Source: Flavihumibacter stibioxidans (GTDB lineage Bacteria > Bacteroidota > Bacteroidia > Chitinophagales > Chitinophagaceae). From it: a stretch of DNA of 64,000 bases. Each line of letters opens with the position of its first letter. The stretch's first letter is position 1. The DNA is taken from positions 1,426,001-1,490,000 of the forward strand of contig NZ_MBUA01000001.1 in NCBI RefSeq assembly GCF_014332695.1, given 5' to 3'. Made by a program: the position numbers and the translations under genes. Under the pieces are notes generated by a model. It saw only the letters and a program-made list of their open reading frames with translations. It was not told the DNA's origin and searched no databases. Positions 17,182 to 26,629 of the stretch are shown piece after piece.

Positions 17182-18255
17182 ATGGCAACAAAACAAATTT
17201 TGATTGTTCCTGGTGATGGAATCGGACAGGAAGTAACAGCAGTAGGCAAAAAAGTGCTGGACAAGATCGCAGAGAAATTCGGCCATACATTCACGTATGA
17301 TGAAGCCCTGATCGGCCACGTGGCCATCGAAGCCACCGGTTCTCCCCTGCCGGATGAATCACTGGAAAAAATGCGCAATTCAGACGCTGTGCTCTTCGGT
17401 GCAGTTGGTCACCCAAAATATGACAATGATCCTTCAGCCAAAGTAAGGCCTGAACAAGGGTTGCTGAAGATGCGCAAGGAACTGGGACTTTATGCCAACA
17501 TCCGTCCCATCAAATTATTCGATGAACTGCTGGGCGCTTCCAGCATCAAGCCGGAAATCCTGAAAGGCGCGGATATCCTTTTCTTCCGTGAACTTACCGG
17601 CGATATCTATTTTGGCGAGAAGGGCCGCAAGAACAATGGTGATACCGCTTATGACATCGCCGAATACAGCCGTTTTGAAGTGGAGCGCATCGCACGCAAG
17701 GCATTTGATGCTGCCCGCACCCGCCGGAAAAAACTCTGTTCAGTTGACAAAGCCAACGTTATTGAAACCTCCAGGCTCTGGAGGGAAGTGGTACAGAAAG
17801 TTGCCCTCGAATATCCGGATGTGGAAGTAGAGCACCAGTTTGTAGATGCTACTGCCATGTTACTGATCAAGGACCCGCGTCGCTTCGATGTGGTGGTTAC
17901 AGCTAATCTGTTTGGTGATATCCTAACAGATGAAGCTTCACAAATTGCCGGTTCAATGGGTATGCTGGCCAGTGCTTCCATTGGCGACGGCACAGGCGTT
18001 TACGAACCGATCCATGGTTCCGCCCACGACATTACTGGTAAGGGTGTGGCCAACCCCCTGGCTTCCATATTATCTGCTGCGCTGCTGCTGGATATCTCCT
18101 TCGGCATGAAAGCGGAATCAGAAACGGTGATCAATGCGGTGGACAAGGTCCTGAAAGCAGGATTCCGCACCGGCGATATTGCCGATGCCAACACTCCGGC
18201 CGACAAGATCCTCGGAACAGCGGCCATGGGAGAAGAAGTCCTGAAAAATATTTAA
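17182..18255 (+). CDS. leuB: 3-isopropylmalate dehydrogenase
   Basis: A 357-residue NAD-dependent dehydrogenase that oxidises 3-isopropylmalate in the third step of leucine synthesis. Typical elements are LIVPGDGIGQEV at the N-terminus, the substrate-contacting arginines in KMRKELGLYANIRPI, the ELTGDIYFGEKGR segment, and the C-terminal metal/NAD region TANLFGDILTDEASQIAGSMG followed by EPIHGSAHDITGKG. It closes the operon: an intrinsic terminator begins 36 nt after the stop. Confidence 0.97.
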   Translation: MATKQILIVPGDGIGQEVTAVGKKVLDKIAEKFGHTFTYDEALIGHVAIEATGSPLPDESLEKMRNSDAVLFGAVGHPKYDNDPSAKVRPEQGLLKMRKELGLYANIRPIKLFDELLGASSIKPEILKGADILFFRELTGDIYFGEKGRKNNGDTAYDIAEYSRFEVERIARKAFDAARTRRKKLCSVDKANVIETSRLWREVVQKVALEYPDVEVEHQFVDATAMLLIKDPRRFDVVVTANLFGDILTDEASQIAGSMGMLASASIGDGTGVYEPIHGSAHDITGKGVANPLASILSAALLLDISFGMKAESETVINAVDKVLKAGFRTGDIADANTPADKILGTAAMGEEVLKNI

Positions 18256-18290
18256 GTCTGTTTTTAGTTTTTAAGACTCAATTGTGGTAT

Positions 18291-18322
18291 AACCCGGATC
18301 AGCCGATCCGGGTTTCTTTTTT
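18291..18322 (+). terminator. Intrinsic terminator of the leu operon
   Basis: A perfect 10-bp stem (AACCCGGATC at 18291-18300 with 18305-18314), a 4-nt loop (AGCC) and a following T-rich tract. It lies between leuB and the GH18 gene. Confidence 0.88.
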
Positions 18323-18356
18323 CAATGGCATTATATTTTATGCGACATTTAGTACT

Positions 18357-19358
18357 ATGCCGATTGCACCACACATTGCAAAGATTGCCCGCTACCTGAT
18401 AATACTACTCATGCCGGCACTTATGACTGGTTGTCACCGTAAAGCTTCACCGGCTTCGGTTACAGGCGCTCCCGGGATTCGGATCCTGGGTTACCTGAAT
18501 GGTTCCAAAAACTGGAGCCTTGCCTTTCAATCTGTTGACCTGGACAGGATCACCGACCTGAACCTGGCATTTTTCAATCCCGATACCAATGGCATTATAC
18601 CCACCGATCCGCAATTGGCAGAACTCATCCGCCAGGCTCACTCGAAAAAAGTAAGGGTCTGGATGTCAATTGGCGGCGGCAGTCCACCCAGGCACCTGGC
18701 AGCACTGATGAAAGCTGAACAGCGTAAATCGTTTATTGAACACCTAACAGCTTATGCCGTTCAAAATGGTTTTGACGGAGTGGATGTGGACCTGGAAAAT
18801 GATCTCATCAATGAAGAGTATGCCCCGTTTGTGTTTGATCTTTCGGCGATGCTGCGTTCAAAGGGGCTTCAGATGACTGCGGCCCTGGCCAGCTGGAATA
18901 GCCATAAAATCCAGGACAGTACCCTACGTCTGTATGACTTCATCAATATCATGTCCTACGACAAAACCGGGCCATGGAATCCTGCCAAACCCGGTCCCCA
19001 TTCTCCCTTCAGCATGGCGGAGTCAGATTTCCGTTATTTCAATTCAGACAGGAATATTCCAGCCTCCAGGTTACTGATAGGCGTTCCGTTTTACGGTTAT
19101 GGATTCGGCGGGTCAGCTCCGGAAAGCATTGCCTGGCGCAATCTCCGGCTTCAATACCCCGACGCCATTCATTCAGACAGTATTATACTGGCTGATGGCG
19201 GCAGGATCTATTACAATGGCATCCCTACCATTCAACGAAAACTACAATTTGCAAAACAGTCCGGTGCCGCCGGTATCATGATCTGGGAACTGAGGCAGGA
19301 CAGCAGGGATCAGCATTCCCTGTTGCAATCTATCCATGAGGCCATCAATAAAAATTAG
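18357..19358 (+). CDS. GH18 glycoside hydrolase lipoprotein
   Basis: A 333-residue lipoprotein of glycoside hydrolase family 18 (chitinases and endo-beta-N-acetylglucosaminidases). The start at 18357 gives a signal peptide ending in a lipobox, ALMTGC (cysteine 25); an in-frame ATG at 18282 would start upstream of the leu terminator and is less likely. The catalytic DxxDxDxE motif is intact as FDGVDVDLE (aspartates 140, 143 and 145; acid glutamate 147). The usual barrel strands follow: MTAALASWNS, FINIMSYDKTGPW, LLIGVPFYGYGF and IMIWELRQD. There is no carbohydrate-binding module. The likely substrate is chitin-like or N-glycan GlcNAc-beta-1,4-GlcNAc. Confidence 0.9.
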   Translation: MPIAPHIAKIARYLIILLMPALMTGCHRKASPASVTGAPGIRILGYLNGSKNWSLAFQSVDLDRITDLNLAFFNPDTNGIIPTDPQLAELIRQAHSKKVRVWMSIGGGSPPRHLAALMKAEQRKSFIEHLTAYAVQNGFDGVDVDLENDLINEEYAPFVFDLSAMLRSKGLQMTAALASWNSHKIQDSTLRLYDFINIMSYDKTGPWNPAKPGPHSPFSMAESDFRYFNSDRNIPASRLLIGVPFYGYGFGGSAPESIAWRNLRLQYPDAIHSDSIILADGGRIYYNGIPTIQRKLQFAKQSGAAGIMIWELRQDSRDQHSLLQSIHEAINKN

Positions 19359-19376
19359 GCCGCACACCACAGGCAA

Positions 19377-20408
19377 CTAGCCGGTGACCAGGTTCAACTT
19401 ATAAGGATACACTTTCCCCGAATTCCATTGCGCCACATACATATTTTCCTCGTCGTCGATGCATACATCGTGCGGATATTGGAACACCGCAGATGACTGT
19501 GTCATAGGCTGAAGAACACCATCCCTGTAAACCGGCCCGGTACCACCCGGATTGGATATCACGCGGTTATCTTTGTCAAGTATGGTTACAAATCCGGAAG
19601 ACTTCCAGGGACGGTCGCTGGACTGCAGCACTGCCGCATACAGGTACTCGCCCCTTATAACCGGCCGGCAAACCCATGCACCGGGAAGAGCGATGGTGTC
19701 AAGATGGTTCCCTTCCAGGTCATAGCGCTTGAATGCATTTTCCTCCCTGGAACTAACGATGAGGCATACTCGCTTTGGATCGCGGGTATCAAGTGTTACC
19801 CCATGTGCATTTTTCAGGTGGGCCGCCGTTTCGCCCCTGCCACCAAAATATCCCTTATAATTTCCTTTGGCATCGTAGCGGTGGATATAATCCTTTCCGT
19901 ATCCATCGGCCACATAAATATCACCATTGGGTGCGATGGCGGTTTCAGTAGGAACATATTCTTCCGCTTTGGCATAGAGCCCGGACGCGGCAGGATAATC
20001 CAGCACCATCAGCTCACGGCCATCAACCGTGGTTTTGATCACCTGGTGACGGTTATTGTCGCAGATAAACAGTGTATCCGTTCCTCCTTCATCAAAAAGC
20101 GTGAGTCCATGGGCGCCGGGATACTGAGTTCCCCAGGTGGATATCAGCCTGCCGGCTTTATCATAAATCAACACATTGTTCCTGGTTTCATTTGTCAGCA
20201 GGATGATCCTGCCCTTACGGTCCTGTACCATCTCATGGCAATCCTTTACCGGATATCGGGCCACATCAGCCTGGCTCCATTGGGTGTCAAGCCTGTAGCG
20301 TTTGTTTCCATGCCCGATGGTTTCACCGGCCAGTAAGCCGCCCATTGGGGCAACCGTAATTCCGGCCAGTGTTAATGTAGTGTTGCAAATAAATTCCCTG
20401 CGATCCAT
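19377..20408 (-). CDS. Exported NHL/six-bladed propeller protein
   Basis: A protein of about 343 residues with a twin-arginine-like signal at the start (MDRREFICNTTLTLAG). I start at 20408; an ATG three codons upstream is also possible. The body is a six-bladed NHL-type propeller: each blade has a strand-turn pattern such as NGDIYVADGYGKDYIHRYD, DTLFICDNNRHQVIKT, and EENMYVAQWNSGKVYPYK near the C-terminus. Similar proteins include the peptidyl-glycine alpha-amidating lyase fold and SMP-30-like lactonases. No complete active site can be identified. It lies next to the GH78 gene on the same strand, 68 nt away, so joint expression is possible. Confidence 0.75.
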   Translation of the reverse strand: MDRREFICNTTLTLAGITVAPMGGLLAGETIGHGNKRYRLDTQWSQADVARYPVKDCHEMVQDRKGRIILLTNETRNNVLIYDKAGRLISTWGTQYPGAHGLTLFDEGGTDTLFICDNNRHQVIKTTVDGRELMVLDYPAASGLYAKAEEYVPTETAIAPNGDIYVADGYGKDYIHRYDAKGNYKGYFGGRGETAAHLKNAHGVTLDTRDPKRVCLIVSSREENAFKRYDLEGNHLDTIALPGAWVCRPVIRGEYLYAAVLQSSDRPWKSSGFVTILDKDNRVISNPGGTGPVYRDGVLQPMTQSSAVFQYPHDVCIDDEENMYVAQWNSGKVYPYKLNLVTG

Positions 20409-20476
20409 AACAAACAATTGTAATGTTCAATTTACGCAGGGAAAATCAAACGGCAAGTTTTTAAAAACGAACCCGG

Positions 20477-23236
20477 CTACCATTCAAAATGGTATTTCCC
20501 CGACCCTGCCCTCAGGTGTAAAAAGCCCCCTTCGTTTTTCACGATCACAACACCGGCCGATTCCTGCAAGGGTTGGCCGTTTTCGGTTATACTTGCAAGT
20601 GAGGAAACCGGCAATACGATATCCGCAGTTGTATTGACTGGTATTTCAAGATCCAGGGTCAGTTTCTCCCCCTCTTTTTTCCAGCTGCTGCTGACCATGC
20701 CATGCTTTGAAAGAAAACCGGCAGATGCCTGTGACAGGCTGCCAAACTGGGGTTGTATGATTATTTTATCATACCCCACCGCATCTTCAGCAGGGCGGAT
20801 ACCCGCGAGCCAGCGGTAAAACCATTCACTCACCACCCCGAACATAGGATGATTGTGTGAATAGGTATTATCACTGTATTCCCAATGTTCCCATAAAGTG
20901 GTAGCCCCGTTTTCCAGCATATGCACCCAGCCGGGAAAGCCGCGCCTGGTGACCAGCCGGTAAGCAAGATCAGCATACCCATACCGGCTTAGTACCTCGG
21001 GAACATATTTGGTTCCGAATATCCCGGTTGCAATGTGTTCCGAATGGGTATTGGCCACCTGTGATACCAGCCATTGAACTGCTGCAGGTATAGCCTTTTC
21101 AGGTACCAACCCAAAATACAATGCATGCGCCTGGGTTGATTGTGTTCCCAACCCCACCTTACCTGAAACAGTATCAACAAATTTCTCCACAAAGCTAACC
21201 TTAACCCGATCCGCCAGTCTGTTGTAATAATCAGCATCCTCAGCAAGGCCGAGGATCCCCGCCATTCTTGCCAGTAGTAAAACATTGTAATAGTAAAAAG
21301 ATGTTCCGCTCACAGCAATATCCTTCGGATCAATGCTTTCGTGATCACCCAGTGTGGTGTCAATGATGTTTTCTTTTGCTTTTCCCTGCAAATACCTGAT
21401 CCAGTTTTTTGCAACAGGATACTGTCTTTCCAGCAAACGCCGGTCACCATAATACTGGTACATACGGTACAGTAAAACCGGATGAACGGAACCCCATTCA
21501 ATTGGTCCCGAACCATTTCCCAGTCCGGCATCTGCAATGCCCACGTAAGGTGCTGTTTCCGTTAGTCCGCCATCGCTCCGCGCGGCATCCGCAAAGTCCA
21601 GCACCGTTTTCGCGTAAAAGCCCTGCATGTCAAAATTGTTCAGGAAGGCTTCATGCACGCCAACGATATCACCGCCATAACCGAATTTCTCGCGGTGCGG
21701 GCAATCTGACTGCACGCTGAAAACATTGCTCAGGAAAGTATTCCTGCAGACCTGCTGGATATTATTAATGACCGTATCGGAACAGGTGAATTCACCGGCA
21801 TTGGGCAGGTCGGCCTGCATGACCAGTCCGGAAATATCTTCTGCTTTCAGTTCACCGGCATAGCCGCTGATCTCCGCATAACGGAAGCCGTGATAAGTAA
21901 ACAGGGGTTGAAAAAATTCCTCTCCTTTACCGGAACAAAAAAATTGATCTGCCTGGTAAGCCGTGTCAGGTGCACCAGGTCCGCCCATCCCCTTTCTTTT
22001 AACCTGTCCGGCCGCACTGGTCATTACATTCAGGAATCCATCGGGATACAGTAATTCACCATAACGGACACTGATCTTTGTTCCTGCCGGCGCCTTTGCC
22101 AGCATCCGTACAACCCCGCCGAAATTCCTGCCGAAATCAACCAGGTAGCGGCCGTCTTTTTGTTTTTTAACCCATACAGGACGAAGCGTATCCTTGATGA
22201 CAACCGGAGGCTGGAACTGCGATTGCAGTATACCCCCAGGTGCTTTTGCCCTTGCAACCTTTCTCCAGCCAATATCATTGAAACCGGTTTTGTTCCAGCC
22301 CGGCAGGGATTTGCGGTTATCATGATGTTCTCCCAGGTAAACGCTGTTCCTGGTGACGGGACCATCCATAACCTTCCATGTTTCATCAGACACAACAGAT
22401 TCGACGGAACCATCTGCATACACCATATCAAGCTGCAACAGGAATGAAGGGGTTCCTGTGGTCAATGCCTCCCGCAGGTTAAACCGTCCCCACATTCTTA
22501 GGGGCAAAGGATTGTACCAGCCATTGCCCAGCATAATTCCAATACAGTTTTTATCGGTTCCCACCAGCTCAGTTACCTCATAACTACTGTACAGAACCCT
22601 TTTTGAATAGTCGGTCTGGCCGGGATCCAGCACACGGTTACCGACCCTTGCACCATTTATGAAGGCTTCATAATAACCTGCTCCGCTGACGTGCAAAGTG
22701 GCTTTGCTGATTTTTTTCACGGGGGTGAATTCCTTTCTGAAAACGGGTGCCGGATTGTCTGCATACATGGCGCTGTCTGTCTGCGGCTGCGGCCCGGAAT
22801 CCCTGATCCACCTTCCCTTCCAGTCTCCGGGATGAAGCAGTCCCATCGACCAGGAATCCGGTTCACTCCAGCCTGTTGGGATATCCTTTTCATCCCAGGC
22901 TTTCACCCGCCACCAAACCGTTTGACCCGACCGAAGGACTTTGCCGTTATAAAAAACCTGCCTTCCCGGCTGCCAGGGTTGTTTATGGCTGTCCCAGATA
23001 TCTGCCTGGCCGTTTAGCAGCAGTTCTTTGGCTGAAGCAACCTGCACACGGTAGGCAGTCTGGTATTTACCCCTGGTAAAATCATCCACGGTTACCAGTT
23101 TCCAGTCCAATACAGGATGTTGTTCATCCACGCCGATCGGACCTCTCCTGTTTTCGCACCTGAGATCAGTTACCCTGAGGACTGTCGCTTGGGAGAAAGC
23201 AAAAAATGGCAGCAGGCAATACAGGATCAGGGTCAT
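20477..23236 (-). CDS. GH78 alpha-L-rhamnosidase
   Basis: An exported protein of about 919 residues with the full architecture of family GH78 alpha-L-rhamnosidases. A signal peptide is followed by an N-terminal Fn3-like domain (DLRCENRRGPIGVDEQHPVLDWKL), two beta-sandwich domains and an (alpha/alpha)6 barrel with the catalytic region QSDCPHREKFGYGGD. A C-terminal beta-sandwich ends the protein. The family removes terminal L-rhamnose from plant glycans and flavonoids by inversion. I chose the start at 23236 (MTLILYCLLPFFAF), which gives a standard signal peptide; the ATG at 23272 adds 12 residues. It is divergent from the TolC operon. Confidence 0.9.
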   Translation of the reverse strand: MTLILYCLLPFFAFSQATVLRVTDLRCENRRGPIGVDEQHPVLDWKLVTVDDFTRGKYQTAYRVQVASAKELLLNGQADIWDSHKQPWQPGRQVFYNGKVLRSGQTVWWRVKAWDEKDIPTGWSEPDSWSMGLLHPGDWKGRWIRDSGPQPQTDSAMYADNPAPVFRKEFTPVKKISKATLHVSGAGYYEAFINGARVGNRVLDPGQTDYSKRVLYSSYEVTELVGTDKNCIGIMLGNGWYNPLPLRMWGRFNLREALTTGTPSFLLQLDMVYADGSVESVVSDETWKVMDGPVTRNSVYLGEHHDNRKSLPGWNKTGFNDIGWRKVARAKAPGGILQSQFQPPVVIKDTLRPVWVKKQKDGRYLVDFGRNFGGVVRMLAKAPAGTKISVRYGELLYPDGFLNVMTSAAGQVKRKGMGGPGAPDTAYQADQFFCSGKGEEFFQPLFTYHGFRYAEISGYAGELKAEDISGLVMQADLPNAGEFTCSDTVINNIQQVCRNTFLSNVFSVQSDCPHREKFGYGGDIVGVHEAFLNNFDMQGFYAKTVLDFADAARSDGGLTETAPYVGIADAGLGNGSGPIEWGSVHPVLLYRMYQYYGDRRLLERQYPVAKNWIRYLQGKAKENIIDTTLGDHESIDPKDIAVSGTSFYYYNVLLLARMAGILGLAEDADYYNRLADRVKVSFVEKFVDTVSGKVGLGTQSTQAHALYFGLVPEKAIPAAVQWLVSQVANTHSEHIATGIFGTKYVPEVLSRYGYADLAYRLVTRRGFPGWVHMLENGATTLWEHWEYSDNTYSHNHPMFGVVSEWFYRWLAGIRPAEDAVGYDKIIIQPQFGSLSQASAGFLSKHGMVSSSWKKEGEKLTLDLEIPVNTTADIVLPVSSLASITENGQPLQESAGVVIVKNEGGFLHLRAGSGKYHFEW

Positions 23237-23295
23237 GAAAATTTTTACCTGAAAATAACAAAACAAAACCATCCTCCACTGACCTCATACTATAC

Positions 23296-23311
23296 CCTGA
23301 CCCAGGTCAGG
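23296..23311. promoter_or_regulatory. Inverted repeat, candidate operator
   Basis: CCTGACC-CA-GGTCAGG, a perfect 7-bp inverted repeat with a 2-nt spacer. It lies 60 nt upstream of the GH78 start and 46 nt upstream of the TolC start in their shared control region. It has no T-run, so a protein-binding site is more likely than a terminator. Confidence 0.45.
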
Positions 23312-23357
23312 AAAGAAACCGGGCATTTCAGGTAAATTTATTGCAATAGGGTATTAT

Positions 23358-24695
23358 ATGCGGTTCCTATCAGTTTTAATGCCAGTCATTTTTGCAATGA
23401 CGGCAGTTGGCCTTTCAGCCCGGGCACAGCAGCCCACGGGTAAACTATGGACACTGGATGAATGCATCGTTTACGCAGAAAACAACAATATTGCACTCAA
23501 AAACCTGAGGCTCCGGAAACAGGTAGTGGAGCAGGACCTGGTGCAATCAAAAGCGATGATGCTGCCTGATTTGTATGCAGGAGCCGGGTATGATTTATCC
23601 CATTATACAAAAACCTCCAACCAGGGTTCAAAGGCCATCAACACCAGTGGTTCCCTTGGACTGAATTCACAAATGACCTTATACAATGGCGGAGTCCTGA
23701 AAAATAATATCAGGCGTCAGAACCTGAATCTGGAGATGGCCGGACTGGATATCGAAGTAGAAAATAACAATCTCTTCCTGGATATTATCGGTGCTTACAC
23801 AAATATCCTGCTCGCCAGGGAAACCATACTGTATATGGAAAGCCTGCTTGAAACCAGTAAAACCCAGACGGACCAGGCCAGGCTGCAATTCAATGCAGGG
23901 GCCATTTCCAGGAAACAATTGATACAATTTGAATCGCAATTGGCTAATGACCAGTTTGCGCTTACCAATGCGGGGAATGCCAGCAGATCCAATAAGATCG
24001 TCCTGAAACAATTACTCCAGCTACCGGCCGAAGACAGTTTTGATATTGCACCCGGTACGCTGGATGTACCACTTAGATTGTTGCCGCCATTAAATGAATT
24101 TCTTTCCGATGCCAGGAATACCAGGCCGGAGATCAGGAACAGCCGGCTTTTTATCCAGGGTGCTGAACTGGATATAAAAATTGCAAAAGCGGGATACCTT
24201 CCATCCGTATCTGCAGGAGCAGGCATCAGCACGGGGATGAGAAACAGTATAAACAAGGGCACATTCACCCAGTTGGGAAATAATTTTTATCAGAACCTGG
24301 GCATCACCGTTAGTTTCCCTCTCTTCAGCAGGAAACTGAATGAAACCAATATGGCAAGGACAAAAATAGCCAGACAGCAGGCAGAGCTAAGCCTTGTGAA
24401 CACCAACACTTTGTTATCGCAGGCAGTGGAACAGGCATACATAAACTATCAGAATGCGATGGCAGAATACCTGGCGGCAGAAAGACAATTCACAAATTAC
24501 GAAGAGGTATATAAAATTTCAACAGAGGAACTGAGGCTTGGTGCGGCCAATATCACTGAATTCGTGCAGCAAAGGAACCTTTACGTGCAGGCACTGCAAT
24601 CATTTACCCAGTCCCGGTTCAGGGCCATACTGGCATATAAGATCCTGAATTTTTATGCCGGCCGATTGAATAACCAGAATAATTCAGGCAGATGA
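23358..24695 (+). CDS. TolC-family outer-membrane efflux protein
   Basis: A 445-residue outer-membrane factor of the TolC family. After the signal peptide (cleaved near ARAQ) the typical opening WTLDECIVYAENNNIALKN appears, then two structural repeats of long helices and barrel strands, ending in the LGAANITEFVQQRNLYVQA helix characteristic of the second repeat. It forms the exit duct of a tripartite exporter. Its stop overlaps the start of the adaptor gene (ATGA at 24692-24695), so the two are translationally coupled. Confidence 0.92.
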   Translation: MRFLSVLMPVIFAMTAVGLSARAQQPTGKLWTLDECIVYAENNNIALKNLRLRKQVVEQDLVQSKAMMLPDLYAGAGYDLSHYTKTSNQGSKAINTSGSLGLNSQMTLYNGGVLKNNIRRQNLNLEMAGLDIEVENNNLFLDIIGAYTNILLARETILYMESLLETSKTQTDQARLQFNAGAISRKQLIQFESQLANDQFALTNAGNASRSNKIVLKQLLQLPAEDSFDIAPGTLDVPLRLLPPLNEFLSDARNTRPEIRNSRLFIQGAELDIKIAKAGYLPSVSAGAGISTGMRNSINKGTFTQLGNNFYQNLGITVSFPLFSRKLNETNMARTKIARQQAELSLVNTNTLLSQAVEQAYINYQNAMAEYLAAERQFTNYEEVYKISTEELRLGAANITEFVQQRNLYVQALQSFTQSRFRAILAYKILNFYAGRLNNQNNSGR

Positions 24696-25870
24696 AAAAG
24701 AAACATATCATATTGCTGATCGCGGGCCTTTTAATACTTGGGGCTGCCGGTGCATATTTCTATTTTGGCAGGGCGGAGAAAAAAAACTCCTATTCACTGG
24801 TAACAGAAAAAGTCAAAAGATCTTCCATCGCCAATATTGTAACTTCCACCGGCACCATTCAACCTGTTGATACGGTTGCGGTGGGCACCCAGATCAGCGG
24901 CATTATTAAACACATCTATACCGATTATAATGCCATTGTGAAAGTTGGCCAGTTGCTGGCAGAACTTGATCCAACACTCATGCAGGCGACCGTTGACCAG
25001 ATCAAAGGCAATCTTGCCCTGGCCAGAAGCAATCTCGACTACCAGAAAATAAATTTCGGGCGCCAGAAACAATTGTATGACGTGGGGTCTATCAGTCGGG
25101 CTGCTTATGACCTCGCTGAGAACAGCCTCAGAAATGCCGAAGCCGTTATTACCAGCACCAGGGCGCAGTTGAATGCAGCACAGAAGAACCTGAGCTTCAC
25201 CAGAATCTATTCACCTATCAATGGGGTCGTCCTGAACAGGAACATAAATGTAGGACAAACCGTTGCTGCCAGTTTTAATACACCGACATTGTTCAGCCTG
25301 GCAAAAGACATTACCAAAATGCAGGCCCAGGCAAAAGTGGATGAAGCCGATATCGGCAAAGTGAAACCCGGCGAACGGGTCACTTTTACCGTAGACGCCC
25401 ACATCAATGATGTCTTCAATGGCACCGTTTCAGAAATCAGATTGCAGCCAACCATCGCTGCTAACGTTGTCACCTATACGACGATCATCCAGACCAACAA
25501 TGACCAATTGAAGCTGAAGCCGGGAATGACGGCCACCATTACCATCTTCACGGAGGAAGCCGAGAATGTGCTGACCGTACCCTTACCGGCACTGAAATTT
25601 AAACCGGACAGCGCCTTGCTGGAGAAAAAATATAGCATCATTCCATTCAGCGGAAAAAGGGCCCGCACCGATTATTTTGTATGGGTGCTGGACAATTTGT
25701 TAATCAGGGAAAAGAAGATCATTACAGGAATCAGTGACAATACCAGGATCGAAGTGGTCAGCGGATTGAATGAAAATGACAACATTTTAACCGGTATTGT
25801 GTCGGGGTCCGGTGTTACCGTTCAGGATACTGAGAGAAGTCCGTTTTTACCCACCATGAGAAGAAGATAA
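24692..25870 (+). CDS. MacA-like periplasmic adaptor (membrane fusion protein)
   Basis: A 392-residue membrane fusion protein with an N-terminal anchor (HIILLIAGLLILGAAGAYFYF). The lipoyl half-motif TVAVGTQISGIIKHIYTDYNAIVKVGQLLAELD is followed by a helical hairpin (about residues 105-165). The second half-motif (ARIYSPINGVVLNRNI-like) and a beta-barrel domain come next. It bridges the inner-membrane ABC transporter and the TolC duct. It is encoded with a 4-nt overlap after tolC and 2 nt before the ATPase gene, in the classic MacAB-TolC order. Confidence 0.92.
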   Translation: MKKKHIILLIAGLLILGAAGAYFYFGRAEKKNSYSLVTEKVKRSSIANIVTSTGTIQPVDTVAVGTQISGIIKHIYTDYNAIVKVGQLLAELDPTLMQATVDQIKGNLALARSNLDYQKINFGRQKQLYDVGSISRAAYDLAENSLRNAEAVITSTRAQLNAAQKNLSFTRIYSPINGVVLNRNINVGQTVAASFNTPTLFSLAKDITKMQAQAKVDEADIGKVKPGERVTFTVDAHINDVFNGTVSEIRLQPTIAANVVTYTTIIQTNNDQLKLKPGMTATITIFTEEAENVLTVPLPALKFKPDSALLEKKYSIIPFSGKRARTDYFVWVLDNLLIREKKIITGISDNTRIEVVSGLNENDNILTGIVSGSGVTVQDTERSPFLPTMRRR

Positions 25871-25872
25871 GC

Positions 25873-26619
25873 ATGTCAGCGATCGTACATATGGAAAATA
25901 TCAGGCGGGACTTCATCTTTGGTCCGCAGGTAGTAAAGGCGTTAAAGGGCGTCAGCTTCAGTGTGCAGCCGGGTGAATTCATAACGATCATGGGTAGCAG
26001 CGGATCAGGAAAATCAACCTTGCTGAATATTATCGGATGCCTGGACAAAGCCACGGAAGGCGAATACCTGCTGGATGGCACCAATGTGAAATCCATGGAC
26101 AAAAACGAACTGGCTTCCCTGAGGAACCGTAAGATCGGATTCGTCTTTCAGTCCTTTAATCTTTTACCCCGAACCAGTGCTTTGGAAAATGTGGAATTGC
26201 CATTGTTATACCAGAAAGGTATTTCACAATCGGAAAGACGCGATCGGGCGATGAATGCACTGGAGAAGGTAAAACTTGCCGACCGGTACGAGCACCGCCC
26301 AAACCAATTATCAGGTGGCCAGCAGCAAAGGGTTGCCATCGCGCGTGCGCTGGTCAATGAACCGGTACTGATCCTGGCCGATGAGCCCACAGGCAACCTC
26401 GATACGCGCACATCCTATGAGATCATGACCCTGATACAGGAACTGAACCAGGACCAGCAGAAAACCATCCTGGTAGTGACACATGAACCAGACATAGCAG
26501 CCTTCAGCGGCCGCACGCTTACCCTGCGCGATGGCAGGTTGCTGCGGGATGCCCAAAATCCCAATATCAGGTCAGCGAAGGAGGCATTGGCATCCATACC
26601 CAAGGCAGATGATTTTTAA
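25873..26619 (+). CDS. ABC transporter ATP-binding protein (MacB/LolD type)
   Basis: A 248-residue nucleotide-binding subunit. Walker A is GSSGSGKST, the Q-loop VFQSFNLLP, the signature [15 protein letters not shown], Walker [12 protein letters not shown] and the switch histidine in VTHEPDIA. These match the MacB/LolD/FtsE group that powers mechanotransmission-type exporters. It acts with the permease encoded 10 nt downstream; ATPase and permease are separate proteins here rather than fused as in E. coli MacB. Confidence 0.93.
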   Translation: MSAIVHMENIRRDFIFGPQVVKALKGVSFSVQPGEFITIMGSSGSGKSTLLNIIGCLDKATEGEYLLDGTNVKSMDKNELASLRNRKIGFVFQSFNLLPRTSALENVELPLLYQKGISQSERRDRAMNALEKVKLADRYEHRPNQLSGGQQQRVAIARALVNEPVLILADEPTGNLDTRTSYEIMTLIQELNQDQQKTILVVTHEPDIAAFSGRTLTLRDGRLLRDAQNPNIRSAKEALASIPKADDF

Positions 26620-26629
26620 AACCTGAACC

